DNA of 64,000 nt from Streptococcus sp. Marseille-Q6470 (GCF_946902905.1 NZ_OX336385.1:682001-746000), one strand, 5' to 3'. Shown: positions 18,722 through 29,631, counted from the stretch's first letter. The notes: generated by a model from the sequence alone, not told the origin. Numbers and translations are program-made.

Positions 18722-18787
18722 AATAGTTCATATTCTCACATTCTGTTTTAAGAATCATTAAGGTTAACTTCAAATGACTAAGCGCCC

Positions 18788-19135
18788 TTATTTCATTCTA
18801 TAAAAATCAATGACTAGACCAGCAGGGCCTTCAACTAACAGGGATTCTGTTCCCCAATCCGTTTCACAAGGACCGTGTAAAATCTCGACACCAATCTCTT
18901 TTAACCGCTTTTGGTTCTGGTCGACATCCCCAACCTCAATGTGTAGAATGATTCCTGACTGAAAATTTTCCAAAGGAATCAAATGATTTTGGGATAACAT
19001 GAGACAATGACTGCCAATCGTGAACTGAGCAAAACTGTTATCAACATAGTCCGCCTTTTTATCCAAGATACACTCTAATTCAGCACAGACTTGGGGAACA
19101 TCTGACACAATAATATCTAATTGATTTAAATTCAT
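18788..19135 (-). CDS. VOC/glyoxalase superfamily protein
   Basis: 115 aa. It has one VOC half-fold pair: LDIIVSDVPQVCAELE at the start, GIILHIEVGDVDQNQKRLKE in the middle, and SLLVEGPAGLVIDFYRMK at the end. VOC proteins include glyoxalase I, fosfomycin and bleomycin resistance proteins and dioxygenases; the metal-ligand pattern is incomplete here, so the activity cannot be named. It is flanked by the two copies of the GACCGGATTGCTCCGATC terminator. Confidence 0.75.
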   Translation of the reverse strand: MNLNQLDIIVSDVPQVCAELECILDKKADYVDNSFAQFTIGSHCLMLSQNHLIPLENFQSGIILHIEVGDVDQNQKRLKEIGVEILHGPCETDWGTESLLVEGPAGLVIDFYRMK

Positions 19136-19149
19136 TTACTGTCCTCCAC

Positions 19150-19178
19150 AAAAAGACCGGATTGCTCCGATCTTTTAA
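19150..19178 (-). terminator. spxB terminator (copy 2 of the duplicated hairpin)
   Basis: AAAGACCGGA-ttgc-TCCGATCTTT at 19152-19175, identical to the copy at 18697-18720, with T-run on the minus strand. Confidence 0.8.
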
Positions 19179-19244
19179 GTTTCTCTCTAAGAAAATCAAT
19201 GCATAAAATCTACAATGTTTACTTTTGATTTTCGACGAGAGGAA

Positions 19245-21020
19245 TTATTTAATTGCGCGTGATTGCAATCCTTCTTCTTCCAAGAAGAGGCGGAATGGTA
19301 CGAGTTCTTCTGCTTCGTATTTTTCCTTGAAGGCTTTAATAGCTTCTTCTGAGTGTTGTTTTGGATCCAACTCAAGTACTTCTACTGGAAGTGGACGGTG
19401 TGGTGTGATGTGAGCATCGATAACAACAGTTTTACCTTCTTTGTTCAATTTAACAGCTTCTGCAACAACTGCATCGATGTCTTCGATACGGTCAACTGTA
19501 AATCCTACAGCACCTTGCGCTTCAGCGATTTTCGCATAGTCAGCATTAGGGAAGTCACAACCAAATAAGTGTTTGTTTGTGTCTTCGTATTTGTCCTTGA
19601 TGAAGGCATATTTACCATTTGAGAAGACAACGTTGATAACTGGAAGGTCGTATTGAACGTTTGTGATAACGTCTGGGTAGCACATGTTGAATGCACCGTC
19701 ACCCATGATGTTCCATACTTGGCGATCTGGATTGTCTTTCTTAGCAGCGATACCACCAGGAAGGGCAATACCCATTGTCGCAAAGAGTGGAGATGTACGC
19801 CACATGTTCTTAGGTGTCATGTGAAGGTGACGAGTAGATGTTTGAGTAGTGTCACCTACGTCGATTGAGTAGATAGCGTCTTGATCAGCATGTTTGTTGA
19901 TTGCATTGTAAACTTGATACAATTGCAATTCACCCTCAGTTTTACCTTCGAGTTTGTTCATGTAATCACGCCAGTTTTGGTTGTTCTTCACGTTTGCACG
20001 CCACCATGGAGTAGATTCAACTGGGTTCACTTTGTCGAGGATAGCTTTAGCTGCTTGACCTGCATCACCAAGGATTGAAGCGTCAAGGGCGTGACGTTTA
20101 CCAAGTTTGTAAGGGTCAATATCCACTTGGATGAATTTTTCAGTGTTCTTGAATGCTTCGTATACTTCAGCAAATGGGAAGTTTGAACCAAGGAAAAGAA
20201 CTGTGTCTGCTTCAAAGACCACTTCGTTGGCTGGCTTCCAACCAACACGGTAAGCAGAACCTGTCAAACCTTCGTAGTTCCATTCGAAAGCTTCGAAGTT
20301 TTTACCAGTTGTGATGATTGGTGCTTTGATTTTACGTGACAATTCAGTGATTACTTCACCAGCTTTCACACCACCGTAACCAGCGTAGATAACTGGACGT
20401 TCAGCGTTGTTCAAAATTTCAACAGCTTTGTCGATTTCAACTTCGTTCAAAGCAGGAGCGATGAATGAACGGTCGTATGAACCTGAACCGTAGTATGAGT
20501 TTTCGTCGATTTCTTGAAAACCAAAGTTTACTGGAATTTCAACGACAGCTGGACCTTTTTTAGAAACTGCAGCACGGCAAGCTTCGTCAATGACTTTTGG
20601 CAATTGTTCTGCGTAAGCTACACGTTTGTTGTAAACAGCGATACCGTTGTACATTGGGTTTTGGTTCAATTCTTGGAAGGCATCCATGTTCAATTCGTTA
20701 ACTGGACGTGATCCAAGGATAGCAAGGAATGGAGTGTTATCCATAGCTGCATCGTAAACACCGTTGATCAAGTGAGTCGCACCAGGTCCACCTGAACCGA
20801 CTGCAACACCGATAGATCCGCCAAATTTAGCTTGCATAACCGCTGCAAGAGCACCTGTTTCTTCATGGCGAACTTGCAAGAAACGGATATCTTTGTCTTC
20901 AGCCAAAGCGTCCATAAGTGAGCTGAGTGTTCCTGATGGGATACCGTAGATAGTGTCTACGCCCCATGTTTTCAATACGTTGAGCATTGCTGCAGATGCA
21001 GTAATTTTCCCTTGAGTCAT
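19245..21020 (-). CDS. spxB: pyruvate oxidase (H2O2-forming)
   Basis: 591 aa, the length of pneumococcal SpxB. ThDP-enzyme layout: N-terminal PYR domain ([16 protein letters not shown]; catalytic Glu in [10 protein letters not shown]), central FAD domain ([16 protein letters not shown]), and C-terminal PP domain with the GDGAFNM-x-N ThDP/Mg motif. It converts pyruvate, phosphate and O2 to acetyl phosphate, CO2 and H2O2. It is the main peroxide source of mitis-group streptococci and a carbon-flux valve. Transcribed alone; the 218-bp upstream region has a cre-like site. SpxR and CcpA regulate it in pneumococcus (family knowledge). Confidence 0.98.
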   Translation of the reverse strand: MTQGKITASAAMLNVLKTWGVDTIYGIPSGTLSSLMDALAEDKDIRFLQVRHEETGALAAVMQAKFGGSIGVAVGSGGPGATHLINGVYDAAMDNTPFLAILGSRPVNELNMDAFQELNQNPMYNGIAVYNKRVAYAEQLPKVIDEACRAAVSKKGPAVVEIPVNFGFQEIDENSYYGSGSYDRSFIAPALNEVEIDKAVEILNNAERPVIYAGYGGVKAGEVITELSRKIKAPIITTGKNFEAFEWNYEGLTGSAYRVGWKPANEVVFEADTVLFLGSNFPFAEVYEAFKNTEKFIQVDIDPYKLGKRHALDASILGDAGQAAKAILDKVNPVESTPWWRANVKNNQNWRDYMNKLEGKTEGELQLYQVYNAINKHADQDAIYSIDVGDTTQTSTRHLHMTPKNMWRTSPLFATMGIALPGGIAAKKDNPDRQVWNIMGDGAFNMCYPDVITNVQYDLPVINVVFSNGKYAFIKDKYEDTNKHLFGCDFPNADYAKIAEAQGAVGFTVDRIEDIDAVVAEAVKLNKEGKTVVIDAHITPHRPLPVEVLELDPKQHSEEAIKAFKEKYEAEELVPFRLFLEEEGLQSRAIK

Positions 21021-21181
21021 AATGATAACTCTCCTTCAAAATAATTTCATATATTTACAAAAAACGCTTTTATATGTTATTTGAAAACGATTCAGTAAAT
21101 TTACACTCCTAATTTATCACATTTGCTTATAGTTTCATAAGAATGTGCTCACAAAACTTCATTCTCTATTACAGTACAGTT

Positions 21182-21195
21182 TGAAAGCGTTTTGA
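21182..21195. promoter_or_regulatory. cre-like CcpA site upstream of spxB
   Basis: TGAAAGCGTTTTGA, one mismatch to TGNAARCGNWWWCA. It lies between the copA terminator and the spxB start, about 160 bp before the start codon; weaker AAAACG/AAAGCG elements lie at 21061-21090. Position suggests control of spxB; unproven. Confidence 0.5.
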
Positions 21196-21213
21196 AAATC
21201 TGTTTTAGAATAG

Positions 21214-21241
21214 CAAAAAAGCGGTTAAGACCGCCTTTTTA
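21214..21241 (-). terminator. copA terminator
   Basis: Minus strand GGCGGT-ctta-ACCGC flanked by A- and T-runs, overlapping the copA stop codon (21239-21241). Confidence 0.85.
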
Positions 21242-23461
21242 ATCGACTTTAGTAAAATTAAGCATGAGAGAGCTGATCAGAACAGAGACTGAACTAAAGG
21301 CCATGGCCAATCCTGCAAGTTCTGGATTGAGTACCAAACCAAGACCAGAAAACACTCCTGCTGCAATCGGAATACCAATGAGGTTATAGATAGAAGCCCA
21401 GAAAAGATTGAGTAGAATACGATTAAAGGTCTTCTTACTCATATCAAAAGCACGTGCCAATCCTAGTAAATTGTTGGTTGTAAGGACAAGATCTGCTGAT
21501 TCAATGGCAATATCTGTCCCAGAGCCCATGGCAATTCCGACATCAGCTACACTGAGGGCCGGCGCATCATTGATACCATCTCCAACAAAGGCCAATTTGC
21601 CATTCTTTTGAAGCTTGTGAATTTCATGTGCCTTTTCCTCTGGCAAGACATTTGCAATCACTTCTTCGATTCCAATTTGCTCTGCAATCGCATGCGCTAC
21701 TCCAGCATTATCTCCAGTAAGCATGACAGTTCTAAGGCCACGTTTTTTCAATTTGGCAATAGCTTCTCGAGCATTTTCCTTAGGGACATCCTGCAAGGCA
21801 ATTAAGCCTTTTAACTGACCATCTACGGATAGGAAGACAACTGTTTTTGCTTCTTTCTCCAGCAAATCAAATCGTTCTTGATAATCATGTGGAATAGCAA
21901 GATCATCTAAGAGTTTGGCATTCCCCAGCAAGACTTGTTTACTATTAATAATCCCAGTCACACCTTTTCCATGCAAGGCTTGGAAGTTTTCCACTGGGTA
22001 AAGGCTAATTCCTAGTTCAGATGCACGATTAACAATAGCTTGAGCTAGCGGGTGTTGAGATACATCTTCCAGTGAAGCAGCCAAACTTAGCACTTCTCTT
22101 TCATCACCAATAACATCTGTCACTACTGGCTTCCCTTCGGTCAAGGTTCCTGTCTTATCAAAAACAATGGTTTGGACTTTTTGGATTTCCTGTAAAACTG
22201 TACCATTTTTGAGAAGAATCCCCATCTTGGCACTTCGTCCTGTTCCTACCATGAGTGCTGTCGGTGTCGCGAGTCCTAGTGCACAAGGACAGGCAATTAT
22301 CAAAACTGCTACTCCATAGAGGAGCGACGTCACAAAGCTTTCTCCTAGGAAAACAAACCAGATCCAAAAAGTAAGAAGTCCTAAAATGACAACTGCTGGT
22401 ACAAAAATCCCTGAAATCTTATCTGTCAAATCTTGAATAGGGGCGCGACTCGTTTGCGCTTTCTTCACAAAGTCCACAATTTGAGCCAACATAGTCTCAG
22501 AACCAACTTTTTCAGCTTTAAAGATGATCGTACCACTATTATTGATGGTTGAACCAATGACAGCATCTCCAACTGATTTATCGACTGGAATACTTTCCCC
22601 AGTCACCATTGATTCATCAATACTCGTTTCACCTTCTAAGACAATACCATCAACGGCAATTTTTTCACCTGGTCGAACGCGAATGAGATCCCCAACTTTG
22701 ACTTGTTCTAGAGGTGTTTGAACATAAACATCATCACGCAAAACCTCTGCTGTTTTTGCTTGTAGGTCTAATAATTTTTCAACTGCCTGCGAAGTATTTT
22801 TTCGCATTTTTTCCTCAAAAACTGCTCCCAAAAGAATGAAGAAGAGGATAAATGCAGCACTTTCAAAGTAAACGGGCAGACCAGTGAAGAGGGCAACTAA
22901 GCTATAGAAATAGGCCACTAGGGTTCCCAGAGCAACCAAGGTATCCATGTTGGAATTGTGCTTTTTAAAACTAGCCCAGGCGCTTCTGATATATGGAACT
23001 CCAGCTACCAGCATAATGGGTGTTGTGGCTAAAAAGGTGCCCCAACGCATGACTTGGTGACTAATTCCTCCTGTAGACATCCCAATCATGAGAATCACAA
23101 GAGGCACAGTAAAGATACTAGTAATCCAAAAACGCTGTAAAAGACTGAGAGACTTTTTAGTTTTTTCAACAACGGTGTAGGTCCCCTTTTGCATCTTCAT
23201 ACCACATGAAAATTCATGCTCACCCAAGTCTTGAGGAGTAAAACGAATGACTTTTTCCTCATCTTGAGCGATTGGTTCTAGAATCCCTTCTTCTTCGAAG
23301 AGAATTTCCTTATAGCAGTTTGATGGTGTCACACGGTGAAAGGTAATCTCAGCAGGAATTCCTTTTTGTAGTTGAATATGGGCTGGATGATAGCCTTTTT
23401 CTGCCGTGATACGGATTTTTTGAACACCATTTTCAAGGCTTGCTTTTACAATTTCAGTCAT
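21239..23461 (-). CDS. copA: copper-exporting P1B-type ATPase
   Basis: 740 aa. Residues 1-105 form a cupredoxin-like domain ([18 protein letters not shown]) instead of the usual CxxC heavy-metal domain, as in pneumococcal CopA. Then eight membrane segments, the ion-binding CPCALG in helix 6, the phosphorylation site [11 protein letters not shown] motif [14 protein letters not shown] and [10 protein letters not shown]. It pumps Cu(I) out using ATP. Third gene of copY-cupA-copA; nine bp after cupA. Confidence 0.96.
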   Translation of the reverse strand: MTEIVKASLENGVQKIRITAEKGYHPAHIQLQKGIPAEITFHRVTPSNCYKEILFEEEGILEPIAQDEEKVIRFTPQDLGEHEFSCGMKMQKGTYTVVEKTKKSLSLLQRFWITSIFTVPLVILMIGMSTGGISHQVMRWGTFLATTPIMLVAGVPYIRSAWASFKKHNSNMDTLVALGTLVAYFYSLVALFTGLPVYFESAAFILFFILLGAVFEEKMRKNTSQAVEKLLDLQAKTAEVLRDDVYVQTPLEQVKVGDLIRVRPGEKIAVDGIVLEGETSIDESMVTGESIPVDKSVGDAVIGSTINNSGTIIFKAEKVGSETMLAQIVDFVKKAQTSRAPIQDLTDKISGIFVPAVVILGLLTFWIWFVFLGESFVTSLLYGVAVLIIACPCALGLATPTALMVGTGRSAKMGILLKNGTVLQEIQKVQTIVFDKTGTLTEGKPVVTDVIGDEREVLSLAASLEDVSQHPLAQAIVNRASELGISLYPVENFQALHGKGVTGIINSKQVLLGNAKLLDDLAIPHDYQERFDLLEKEAKTVVFLSVDGQLKGLIALQDVPKENAREAIAKLKKRGLRTVMLTGDNAGVAHAIAEQIGIEEVIANVLPEEKAHEIHKLQKNGKLAFVGDGINDAPALSVADVGIAMGSGTDIAIESADLVLTTNNLLGLARAFDMSKKTFNRILLNLFWASIYNLIGIPIAAGVFSGLGLVLNPELAGLAMAFSSVSVLISSLMLNFTKVD

Positions 23462-23470
23462 AATATTCTC

Positions 23471-23842
23471 CTATTCTACAATCATCTTACCGTGCATCAT
23501 ATTCATGCCACAAGAGAAACCATACTCACCTGCTTCTTCAGGAGTGATTTCAACAACGTATTGGTCTCCCATGGGCAGATCTGCATGCACTCCAAAGTCT
23601 GGGAAAACGATTTGATCCAAGCAAGGTGAAGGATCTTTTCGATCAAAAATAATGCGAGCAGGTTGCGATTTTTTGAGGATAATGGTTTCTGGAGTATATC
23701 CTCCCATGACCTCCACTCGAATCTCCTGATAGCCATTTTTTTGCTGGGCTCTCTTAGCATCTTCTTGCGGTTTTTTGAAAAACCAAAAGAGGATAAAAGC
23801 AATCATTCCTAAAACAACAATAGATACAAATAGATTTAACAT
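23471..23842 (-). CDS. cupA: membrane-anchored copper chaperone CupA
   Basis: 123 aa. One N-terminal membrane helix (residues about 2-23, LFVSIVVLGMIAFILFWFF), a charged linker, then a cupredoxin domain with copper ligands in PSPCLDQI and FSCGMNMMHGKM. In pneumococcus CupA takes up Cu(I) at the membrane and passes it to the matching N-terminal domain of CopA. Same domain as the CopA N-terminus, consistent with a duplication. Between copY and copA in the operon. Confidence 0.93.
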   Translation of the reverse strand: MLNLFVSIVVLGMIAFILFWFFKKPQEDAKRAQQKNGYQEIRVEVMGGYTPETIILKKSQPARIIFDRKDPSPCLDQIVFPDFGVHADLPMGDQYVVEITPEEAGEYGFSCGMNMMHGKMIVE

Positions 23843-23852
23843 AGCGTCTCCT

Positions 23853-24248
23853 TTACATACAATTACATCTTACTTCTGTTACAGCACTTGCTTTTTTCTT
23901 TGAAATCACTTCTTCCAAGCCTTCCAAATCAGCTAGGGTAAAGTCACATTCTTCAATCAAATCAGCTAGCAAGAGCTTTATTCGTCGAGAACAAAGCTTG
24001 TCTTTGATATCCTGAACCATTAAGTCCCTACTATCATCTGGAGTTAAAAGGGACGAATACACAAAGGACTTACCCTGTTTTTCCCGAGTCAAACATTCCT
24101 TCTCCACCAAACGAGCCAAGAGTGTCTGGATCGTGGATTTGGACCAACTGAACCTTTTCTCTAATACTTTTATCAGATCAGTACTAGTCTGTTCTCCCTG
24201 CATCCAGATAATCTTCATGACCTGCCATTCTGCATCCGAAATCTGCAT
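23853..24248 (-). CDS. copY: copper-responsive repressor CopY
   Basis: 131 aa from the ATG at 24246-24248, with GGAGGGATAACA upstream; an upstream in-frame start at 24278 would read through the operator and is rejected. BlaI/MecI-type winged helix (ISDAEWQVMKIIWMQGEQTS; WSKSTIQTLLARLVEK). The C-terminus ends VRCNCM, i.e. one CxC motif; the second CxxxC-type Cys pair of Enterococcus CopY is not present in the same form. Copper releases it from the cop boxes upstream. Confidence 0.93.
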   Translation of the reverse strand: MQISDAEWQVMKIIWMQGEQTSTDLIKVLEKRFSWSKSTIQTLLARLVEKECLTREKQGKSFVYSSLLTPDDSRDLMVQDIKDKLCSRRIKLLLADLIEECDFTLADLEGLEEVISKKKASAVTEVRCNCM

Positions 24249-24266
24249 TGTTATCCCTCCTAAATC

Positions 24267-24318
24267 TACATTTGTCAATTACAATTATCAGTATACTCTT
24301 AAAATCTACATTTGTCAA
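24267..24318 (-). promoter_or_regulatory. cop operon promoter with two CopY boxes
   Basis: TTGACA (24313-24318) - 17 bp - TATACT (24290-24295) on the minus strand. Two cop boxes GACAAATGTA (consensus KACANNTGTA) lie at 24307-24316, overlapping the -35, and 24267-24276, just downstream of the start point. Both are inside the identical 14-base segment AATCTACATTTGTC (plus strand). Confidence 0.92.
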
Positions 24319-24320
24319 CT

Positions 24321-24346
24321 AAAAAACCGATATCAAATATCGGTTC
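24321..24346 (-). terminator. pyrE terminator
   Basis: AACCGATAT-caa-ATATCGGTT followed by a T-run on the minus strand; it lies upstream of the cop promoter and insulates it. Confidence 0.8.
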
Positions 24347-24365
24347 AGTAATTTTATTTAAAAAT

Positions 24366-24995
24366 TTATTCTTGCCAATTTTCTTGGTCTTCTTTAAATC
24401 GTTTTAGGAGATCAAGTCCTTCAGGTGTGATGTAGCCTTCTTCTTGGGCTAGGTGGATGAGTTCGCTATAGTTAGACAAAGTCACCAGTTTAACACCCGC
24501 ATCTGCAAAGTTCTTATCTGCTTTTGGTAATTGATAGCTAAAAATGGCTACGACACCTAGTACATCAGCACCCTCACGTTTGGCAGCCGCTACGGCTTCG
24601 AGAACCGAACCACCTGTTGAAATCAAATCTTCAACAACGACCATTTTTTGCCCTTGAGCTACACGGCCTTCGATTTGGTTTCCAGCGCCATGATCTTTTG
24701 GTTTGCTACGGATATAGGCAAAGGGTAGATTCATCTTGTCAGCGATGATGGCACCATGAGGAATACCTGCAGTCGCTGTTCCTGCAATCACTTCTACCTC
24801 AGGGAATTCTGCCTTGATGGCCTCCACAAAACCATTCTCAATCAAGGTACGTGTCTCTGGGTAGGCAAGCGTCACACGGTTGTCCGTATAAATCGGTGAC
24901 TTGATACCTGATGCCCAAGTGAATGGTTCTTCTGGCTTAAGGTAAACGGCTTGAATTTTCAATAGATGGCTAGCAATGTCTTTAGCAAGTGTCAT
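24366..24995 (-). CDS. pyrE: orotate phosphoribosyltransferase
   Basis: 209 aa. PRPP-binding loop [16 protein letters not shown], plus [17 protein letters not shown] flexible loop with the catalytic Lys. Joins orotate to PRPP to give OMP. Follows pyrF by 30 bp under the same PyrR-controlled leader. Confidence 0.97.
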   Translation of the reverse strand: MTLAKDIASHLLKIQAVYLKPEEPFTWASGIKSPIYTDNRVTLAYPETRTLIENGFVEAIKAEFPEVEVIAGTATAGIPHGAIIADKMNLPFAYIRSKPKDHGAGNQIEGRVAQGQKMVVVEDLISTGGSVLEAVAAAKREGADVLGVVAIFSYQLPKADKNFADAGVKLVTLSNYSELIHLAQEEGYITPEGLDLLKRFKEDQENWQE

Positions 24996-25025
24996 GGGAT
25001 TCTCCTTTGTTTTTTTACTTTATTC

Positions 25026-25727
25026 TTATTTCCAGTCTTGTGTCCATTCATCCTTGATAGCATGATAAGCTGCTACTGGATCAGTGGCCTGAGTGATTGG
25101 ACGCCCGACAACGATATAGTCACTACCAATTTGATAGGCATCTGCTGGCGTCATTACTCGTTTTTGGTCTCCAACTGCAGCCCCTGCTGGTCGAATACCC
25201 GGTGTCAGGCAGATAAAATCTTTGCTTGTTGCTTCTTTGATAAGCTTGACTTCCTGAGCTGAACAAACCACACCATCTAATCCAGCTTCAGCAGTTTTAT
25301 TGGCATAATGAATGACCGATTCTTGAAGACTGGTTTGGATATTTTGAAAGTCTCTCATTTGCTCTTCAGAAGTTGAAGTCAACTGGGTAACAGCAATCAA
25401 TTTTGCTTCTTTTCCAAGACCTTCACGCGCAGCCTTCATCATCTCCACACCACCTGCGGCATGAACATTGGTCATGTCAACACCCAGATGAGACAAAACC
25501 TTCATGGCTGACTTAACCGTATTGGGAATATCATGAAGTTTGAGATCCAGAAAGACACTGTGACCTAAGTCTTTCAAATAAGAAACAATCTCCGGACCTG
25601 TGGCGTAATAGAGCTCCATACCTACCTTTAGATAGAGGCTCTCTTCTGCTGGAAATTGTGCTAAAAACTTCTTGACTGCGTCAAAGCTTGGAAAATCAAG
25701 AGCAATAACCGGACGAGATTCGCGCAT
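25026..25727 (-). CDS. pyrF: orotidine-5'-phosphate decarboxylase
   Basis: 233 aa. Catalytic [15 protein letters not shown] (Asp-x-Lys-x-x-Asp), N-terminal ALDFPSFDA and C-terminal TPGIRPAG and VVGRPIT phosphate-binding segments. Last step of de novo UMP synthesis. First gene of pyrFE; ribosome binding site AAAAGGAG. Confidence 0.97.
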   Translation of the reverse strand: MRESRPVIALDFPSFDAVKKFLAQFPAEESLYLKVGMELYYATGPEIVSYLKDLGHSVFLDLKLHDIPNTVKSAMKVLSHLGVDMTNVHAAGGVEMMKAAREGLGKEAKLIAVTQLTSTSEEQMRDFQNIQTSLQESVIHYANKTAEAGLDGVVCSAQEVKLIKEATSKDFICLTPGIRPAGAAVGDQKRVMTPADAYQIGSDYIVVGRPITQATDPVAAYHAIKDEWTQDWK

Positions 25728-25767
25728 ACTTTTCTCCTTTTACCTTTGTCAGCGAGAGAGCATGAAA

Positions 25768-25900
25768 AAAGGAACCTGCCTACAGCAAGGTTCCACGAAA
25801 AATGGGTAGAATTCACCCTTTCACCGTCTAACCTTAGCTGCCTCTCTGGACCGCTTTAAAGGTTTTTTACTATTCTATTATTTAAAGCAGTACTTGTCAA
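25768..25900 (-). promoter_or_regulatory. pyrFE promoter and PyrR-type attenuator leader
   Basis: Promoter TTGACA (25895-25900) - 17 bp - TAGAAT (25872-25877) on the minus strand. The leader holds GGTCCAGAGAGGC in a hairpin arm ending AGACGG (about 25823-25853), matching the PyrR-binding loop (UCCAGAGAGGCU), followed by the terminator GGAACCTTGC/GCAGGTTCC with TTTTTT (25765-25794). With UMP/UTP bound PyrR stabilises the anti-antiterminator and the terminator forms. PyrR itself is not in the window. Confidence 0.88.
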
Positions 25901-25934
25901 GTAAAAACAAGTAACTGAACGAATCATTTGAAAC

Positions 25935-27209
25935 TTAGCGACTCTGTGTTGTTTGAGTCGTCTGTGTTGTTTGATCCTGATTTCCTTGCTCAGCTTGTCT
26001 TTTCTTCTCTTCCTCCTGCTTTTTCTTTTCCTCTTCTTTGGCTTTAATTCTTTCGTCGTCCAGAGCCTTATCCACTAGACTATAACTATAGATACCGACC
26101 TCCATGTCAATACCGCTAGGCACTGTCAACTGTGGTTTTATCTTACTATAGTAAGGCAATTTTTTCCCTAGTTCTGATAGAGGAACTAAAATTTCATCTG
26201 AATCATACATGGTAATCTTTAGAAGGTCACTAGTTGCCTTGCTTGGGGCAAGTTCAATCTTCTGAATCTCTTGCTTAATTTCTGGACTAACTTCATTTAG
26301 CTGAGAAATCAATGTTTTTATCTGTTCCTCATCGTTAAATAAAACAGATATGTATTTCTCAGGTAAGTTGTCAGAACTAACGGCAGTTGATTCAATACTT
26401 CCGCTTGATAAAATTGGATAATAACTATCACCAGAAACAGAGTAGGCTACAATCCCAAATTCCTTCACTTCAATGGTGAAGTGAACTGGGAATTGATAAA
26501 CTATCTTTGCCGATTCAATCCAGTGATTCGATTTGACCATTTCCGCATGCTTATCTTTATTTAAGAGTAAGCTGATCGTATAGTCACTGTCACGAATACC
26601 AGACGCTTCTCTAACTTGGTCTGCACTTGTCTGAACGTTACCCATAACCTCAATATGTTTCATTGTAGCCAGAGGGCTTAGAAGATAAATAGACAAGAAT
26701 AAGATTAGAAAGCTAGGGACGAGGATCGTAACTGCTCGCCAGATATGTATAGAAGGAATAGCGGGTTTTGGAGGTTTATTCTTGGTTTTTACCTTTTTCT
26801 CTTTCTTAACCTCTGCACCAGCATTTTCTTCCCCTGCCTGGTCCTGACTCTCAGATTCTATTTGTGGATCCTCAGTTTCCTCTACATCCTTGTATTCATT
26901 TGAAGTTTCATCACTAGTATCCGAATCCTTCTCTTGAGTTTTTTCAGACGCTTCTTCAACTTCTTCAGAATCGGTCGATTCCTCTTCCGCTTTTTTATTT
27001 AAATACTCTTGATTTTGTTTTTGCCATTCTGACAATTCTTGAGTATTTTCGGAAGCAGACTTTGCTGCTTGTTCTTCTTTTTCACGTGCTTCTTGTTCAG
27101 CACGTTTCGCCTCTTCTTCAGCCTTTTTTTGAAGATATTCTTGATTTCGTTTTTGCCACTCTGACAATTCCTTGCCTTGAGTGTCCTGATTCTTTTTATC
27201 CTTTGACAT
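25935..27209 (-). CDS. divIB: cell division protein DivIB/FtsQ
   Basis: 424 aa from the ATG at 27207-27209 (a TTG one codon earlier is not used). Cytoplasmic N-terminus of about 157 charged residues, membrane helix at about 159-180, then the extracellular POTRA domain (MKHIEVMGNVQTSADQVREA) and FtsQ beta domain. DivIB forms the DivIB-FtsL-DivIC septal complex. The N-terminus carries a 20-residue block (ELSEWQKxNQEYLxKKAEEE) twice, at residues 15-34 and 59-78. The tail is Gln/Thr-rich (TTQTTQTTQ). Third gene of murD-murG-divIB. No terminator is seen before the pyrFE promoter. Confidence 0.93.
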   Translation of the reverse strand: MSKDKKNQDTQGKELSEWQKRNQEYLQKKAEEEAKRAEQEAREKEEQAAKSASENTQELSEWQKQNQEYLNKKAEEESTDSEEVEEASEKTQEKDSDTSDETSNEYKDVEETEDPQIESESQDQAGEENAGAEVKKEKKVKTKNKPPKPAIPSIHIWRAVTILVPSFLILFLSIYLLSPLATMKHIEVMGNVQTSADQVREASGIRDSDYTISLLLNKDKHAEMVKSNHWIESAKIVYQFPVHFTIEVKEFGIVAYSVSGDSYYPILSSGSIESTAVSSDNLPEKYISVLFNDEEQIKTLISQLNEVSPEIKQEIQKIELAPSKATSDLLKITMYDSDEILVPLSELGKKLPYYSKIKPQLTVPSGIDMEVGIYSYSLVDKALDDERIKAKEEEKKKQEEEKKRQAEQGNQDQTTQTTQTTQSR

Positions 27210-27218
27210 CAATTTTCC

Positions 27219-28277
27219 TTATGATAAATCTTTTTTTAGTAGCTCATAAAAATCTGCCACAGATTTTAATTCCTGAGAATTCTTCATCGTGTTTTGATAG
27301 ATCTCTTTGTTGGTCAAAAGTTGATTTACTTTTTCTTCCAAAGTAGACAAGGTCAAGTCACTCTCTTGCAACTCCTCTGCATAGCCTTTCTTCACAAAAT
27401 AGGCTGCATTTTCAATCTGATCTCCACGGCTGGCTTCACGACCCAGTGGCACAATGATGTGCAATTTAGCCATAGCAAGAAGTTCAAAAATAGTATTGGC
27501 ACCACCACGAGTGATGACCACATCAGCCAGATTCATGAGTGGTTGATAGAGTTCCGTCGCATAGTCAACACGGTAGAGGTTTGAACTTAGTTCATTTAAA
27601 CTAGCATCTCCTGTCAGGTTGATGATATTATAGCGACTAGTCAGTTCTTCCTTGTGGTCTGTAACTAGTTGGTTAAAGACACGCGCCCCAGCAGAACCTC
27701 CAACAAAGAGAAGAGTTGGTAACTTGTCGTTGAAAGAAGTACGGATATCCACCATTTCTTCAGGTTCTTCCATAACTGGACCAGAAACCTTGGTCACAGC
27801 TCCTACATGTTCTACCTTAGTGAGACTAGACGCTTGCTCGAAAGTAGAGTACATCTTAGTCGCAAACTTATAGGCAATTTTATTGGCCAATCCCATAGAG
27901 AGATCAGACTCGTGGATGAAGACTGGCACTCTGCATACTCGCGCTGCGATAACAGGCGGAACAGATACAAATCCACCCTTAGAAAAGAGGGCTTGTGGAC
28001 GAACTCGAAGCATGATAAAGAGCGATTGAAGAATTCCAAAAGCAACTTTAAAGACGTCAACCATATTTTGCCATGAGAAATAACGACGTAGTTTCCCTGT
28101 TGCAATAGAATGGAAAGTGATATCTAAACCTGACTTGAGGATTTCATGATGCTCAATTCCGTTTTTATCACCAATATAGTGGACTTCCCAGCCATCTTCG
28201 ATGAACTTAGGCATTAACAAAAGGTTGAGGGTAACGTGTCCAACCGTTCCCCCACCTGTAAATACTATTTTTTTCAT
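27219..28277 (-). CDS. murG: UDP-N-acetylglucosamine--N-acetylmuramyl-(pentapeptide) pyrophosphoryl-undecaprenol GlcNAc transferase
   Basis: 352 aa GT-B fold: N-terminal [18 protein letters not shown] loop, [14 protein letters not shown], and the C-terminal donor site [15 protein letters not shown]. It converts lipid I to lipid II on the inner membrane face. It starts one base after the murD stop and is followed by divIB, linking precursor synthesis with division. Confidence 0.97.
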   Translation of the reverse strand: MKKIVFTGGGTVGHVTLNLLLMPKFIEDGWEVHYIGDKNGIEHHEILKSGLDITFHSIATGKLRRYFSWQNMVDVFKVAFGILQSLFIMLRVRPQALFSKGGFVSVPPVIAARVCRVPVFIHESDLSMGLANKIAYKFATKMYSTFEQASSLTKVEHVGAVTKVSGPVMEEPEEMVDIRTSFNDKLPTLLFVGGSAGARVFNQLVTDHKEELTSRYNIINLTGDASLNELSSNLYRVDYATELYQPLMNLADVVITRGGANTIFELLAMAKLHIIVPLGREASRGDQIENAAYFVKKGYAEELQESDLTLSTLEEKVNQLLTNKEIYQNTMKNSQELKSVADFYELLKKDLS

Positions 28278-28278
28278 A

Positions 28279-29631
28279 TTATCCCTTTAACTCCGCTACA
28301 GTGTCGATGAAAAGATCTCCACGTACTTCAAAGTTAGCATACATATCCCAGCTAGCATTAGCAGGACTGAGGAGAACCACATCTCCTTCTTCAGCAAGTT
28401 CAAAAGCCTTGCGAGTTGCATCCGCTATGTCCGTTGCATCAACATAAGCAACACCGGCTTTATCTGCTGCACGCTTGACACGTTCTGCAGACTGACCGAG
28501 GATGACCATTTTCTTAAGTTCAGTAATATCTGGAACCAATTCGTCAAATTCATTCCCACGATCCAAGCCACCGGCAATCAAGACAACCTTGCTATTGTCA
28601 AATCCAGATAAGGCTTTTTGAGTTGCTAAGATATTGGTTGACTTACTATCGTTGTAGAATTTCACCCCATTGATTTGGTCTACAAATTGGAGACGGTGTT
28701 TAACTCCACCAAAGGCTGACAAGGTTTCCTTAATCGTTTCATTGTCAACACCACGAAGTTTAGCAACAGCAATAGTTGCAAGAGCATTTTCCACATTGTG
28801 GCTACCTGGAACACCGACTTCATCAGCTGCCATGACTTTTTCACCACGGAAGTAGAGAAGACCATCTTCAAGATAAGCTCCATCAACCTTTTCAAGTGTT
28901 GAAAATGGTACTACAGTCGCATTTGTTTTTGTCGCAAGTTCTTTGGCTAATTCCTGGTTGAAGTTCAATACTAGGTAATCAGCTGCTGTCATATTGCTTT
29001 GGATATTCCACTTAGCTTCAACATAAGCTTCAAAAGAACCGTGATAGTCAATATGTGTTGGCATAAGGTTGGTGATAACAGCAATTTCAGGATGGAATTC
29101 CTGAATTCCCATTAATTGGAAAGAAGAAAGTTCCATGACAAGGGTGTCCTTAGCTGTTGCAGTTTGAGCCACCTGACTAGCAGGATAACCAATGTTACCT
29201 GATAAAAGCCCATTTTGTCCTGCAGCAGTCAGAACTTCTCCAATCATGGTTGTGGTCGTAGTCTTACCATTTGAACCAGTAATGCCGATGATTGGTGCAT
29301 CAGAAATCAAATAGGCCAACTCAACCTCTGTCAAGACTGGAATGCCTTTTTCTAGAGCTTTTTTAATCATAGGATTGCTATAAGGAATTCCTGGATTTTT
29401 TACCATGAGAGCAAAATCTTCATCCAATAATTCCAAAGGATGTCCACCAGTGACAACCTTGATGCCTTCTTCCAAAAGGCTCTGTGCTGCTGGATTTTCC
29501 TCAAAAGGCTTGCCATCATTTACGGTGACAATGGCACCAAGCTTGTCCAAGAGACGAGCTGCTGACTCACCAGATTTGGCTAAACCTAGGACTAATACTT
29601 TCTTATTTTCAAATTGATTAATTCGTTTCAT
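28279..29631 (-). CDS. murD: UDP-N-acetylmuramoylalanine--D-glutamate ligase
   Basis: 450 aa Mur ligase: N-terminal UDP-binding [17 protein letters not shown], central ATP loop [17 protein letters not shown]-terminal FYNDSKSTN. Adds D-Glu to UDP-MurNAc-L-Ala in the cytoplasm. First gene of murD-murG-divIB; the ABC transporter terminator is just upstream. Confidence 0.97.
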   Translation of the reverse strand: MKRINQFENKKVLVLGLAKSGESAARLLDKLGAIVTVNDGKPFEENPAAQSLLEEGIKVVTGGHPLELLDEDFALMVKNPGIPYSNPMIKKALEKGIPVLTEVELAYLISDAPIIGITGSNGKTTTTTMIGEVLTAAGQNGLLSGNIGYPASQVAQTATAKDTLVMELSSFQLMGIQEFHPEIAVITNLMPTHIDYHGSFEAYVEAKWNIQSNMTAADYLVLNFNQELAKELATKTNATVVPFSTLEKVDGAYLEDGLLYFRGEKVMAADEVGVPGSHNVENALATIAVAKLRGVDNETIKETLSAFGGVKHRLQFVDQINGVKFYNDSKSTNILATQKALSGFDNSKVVLIAGGLDRGNEFDELVPDITELKKMVILGQSAERVKRAADKAGVAYVDATDIADATRKAFELAEEGDVVLLSPANASWDMYANFEVRGDLFIDTVAELKG

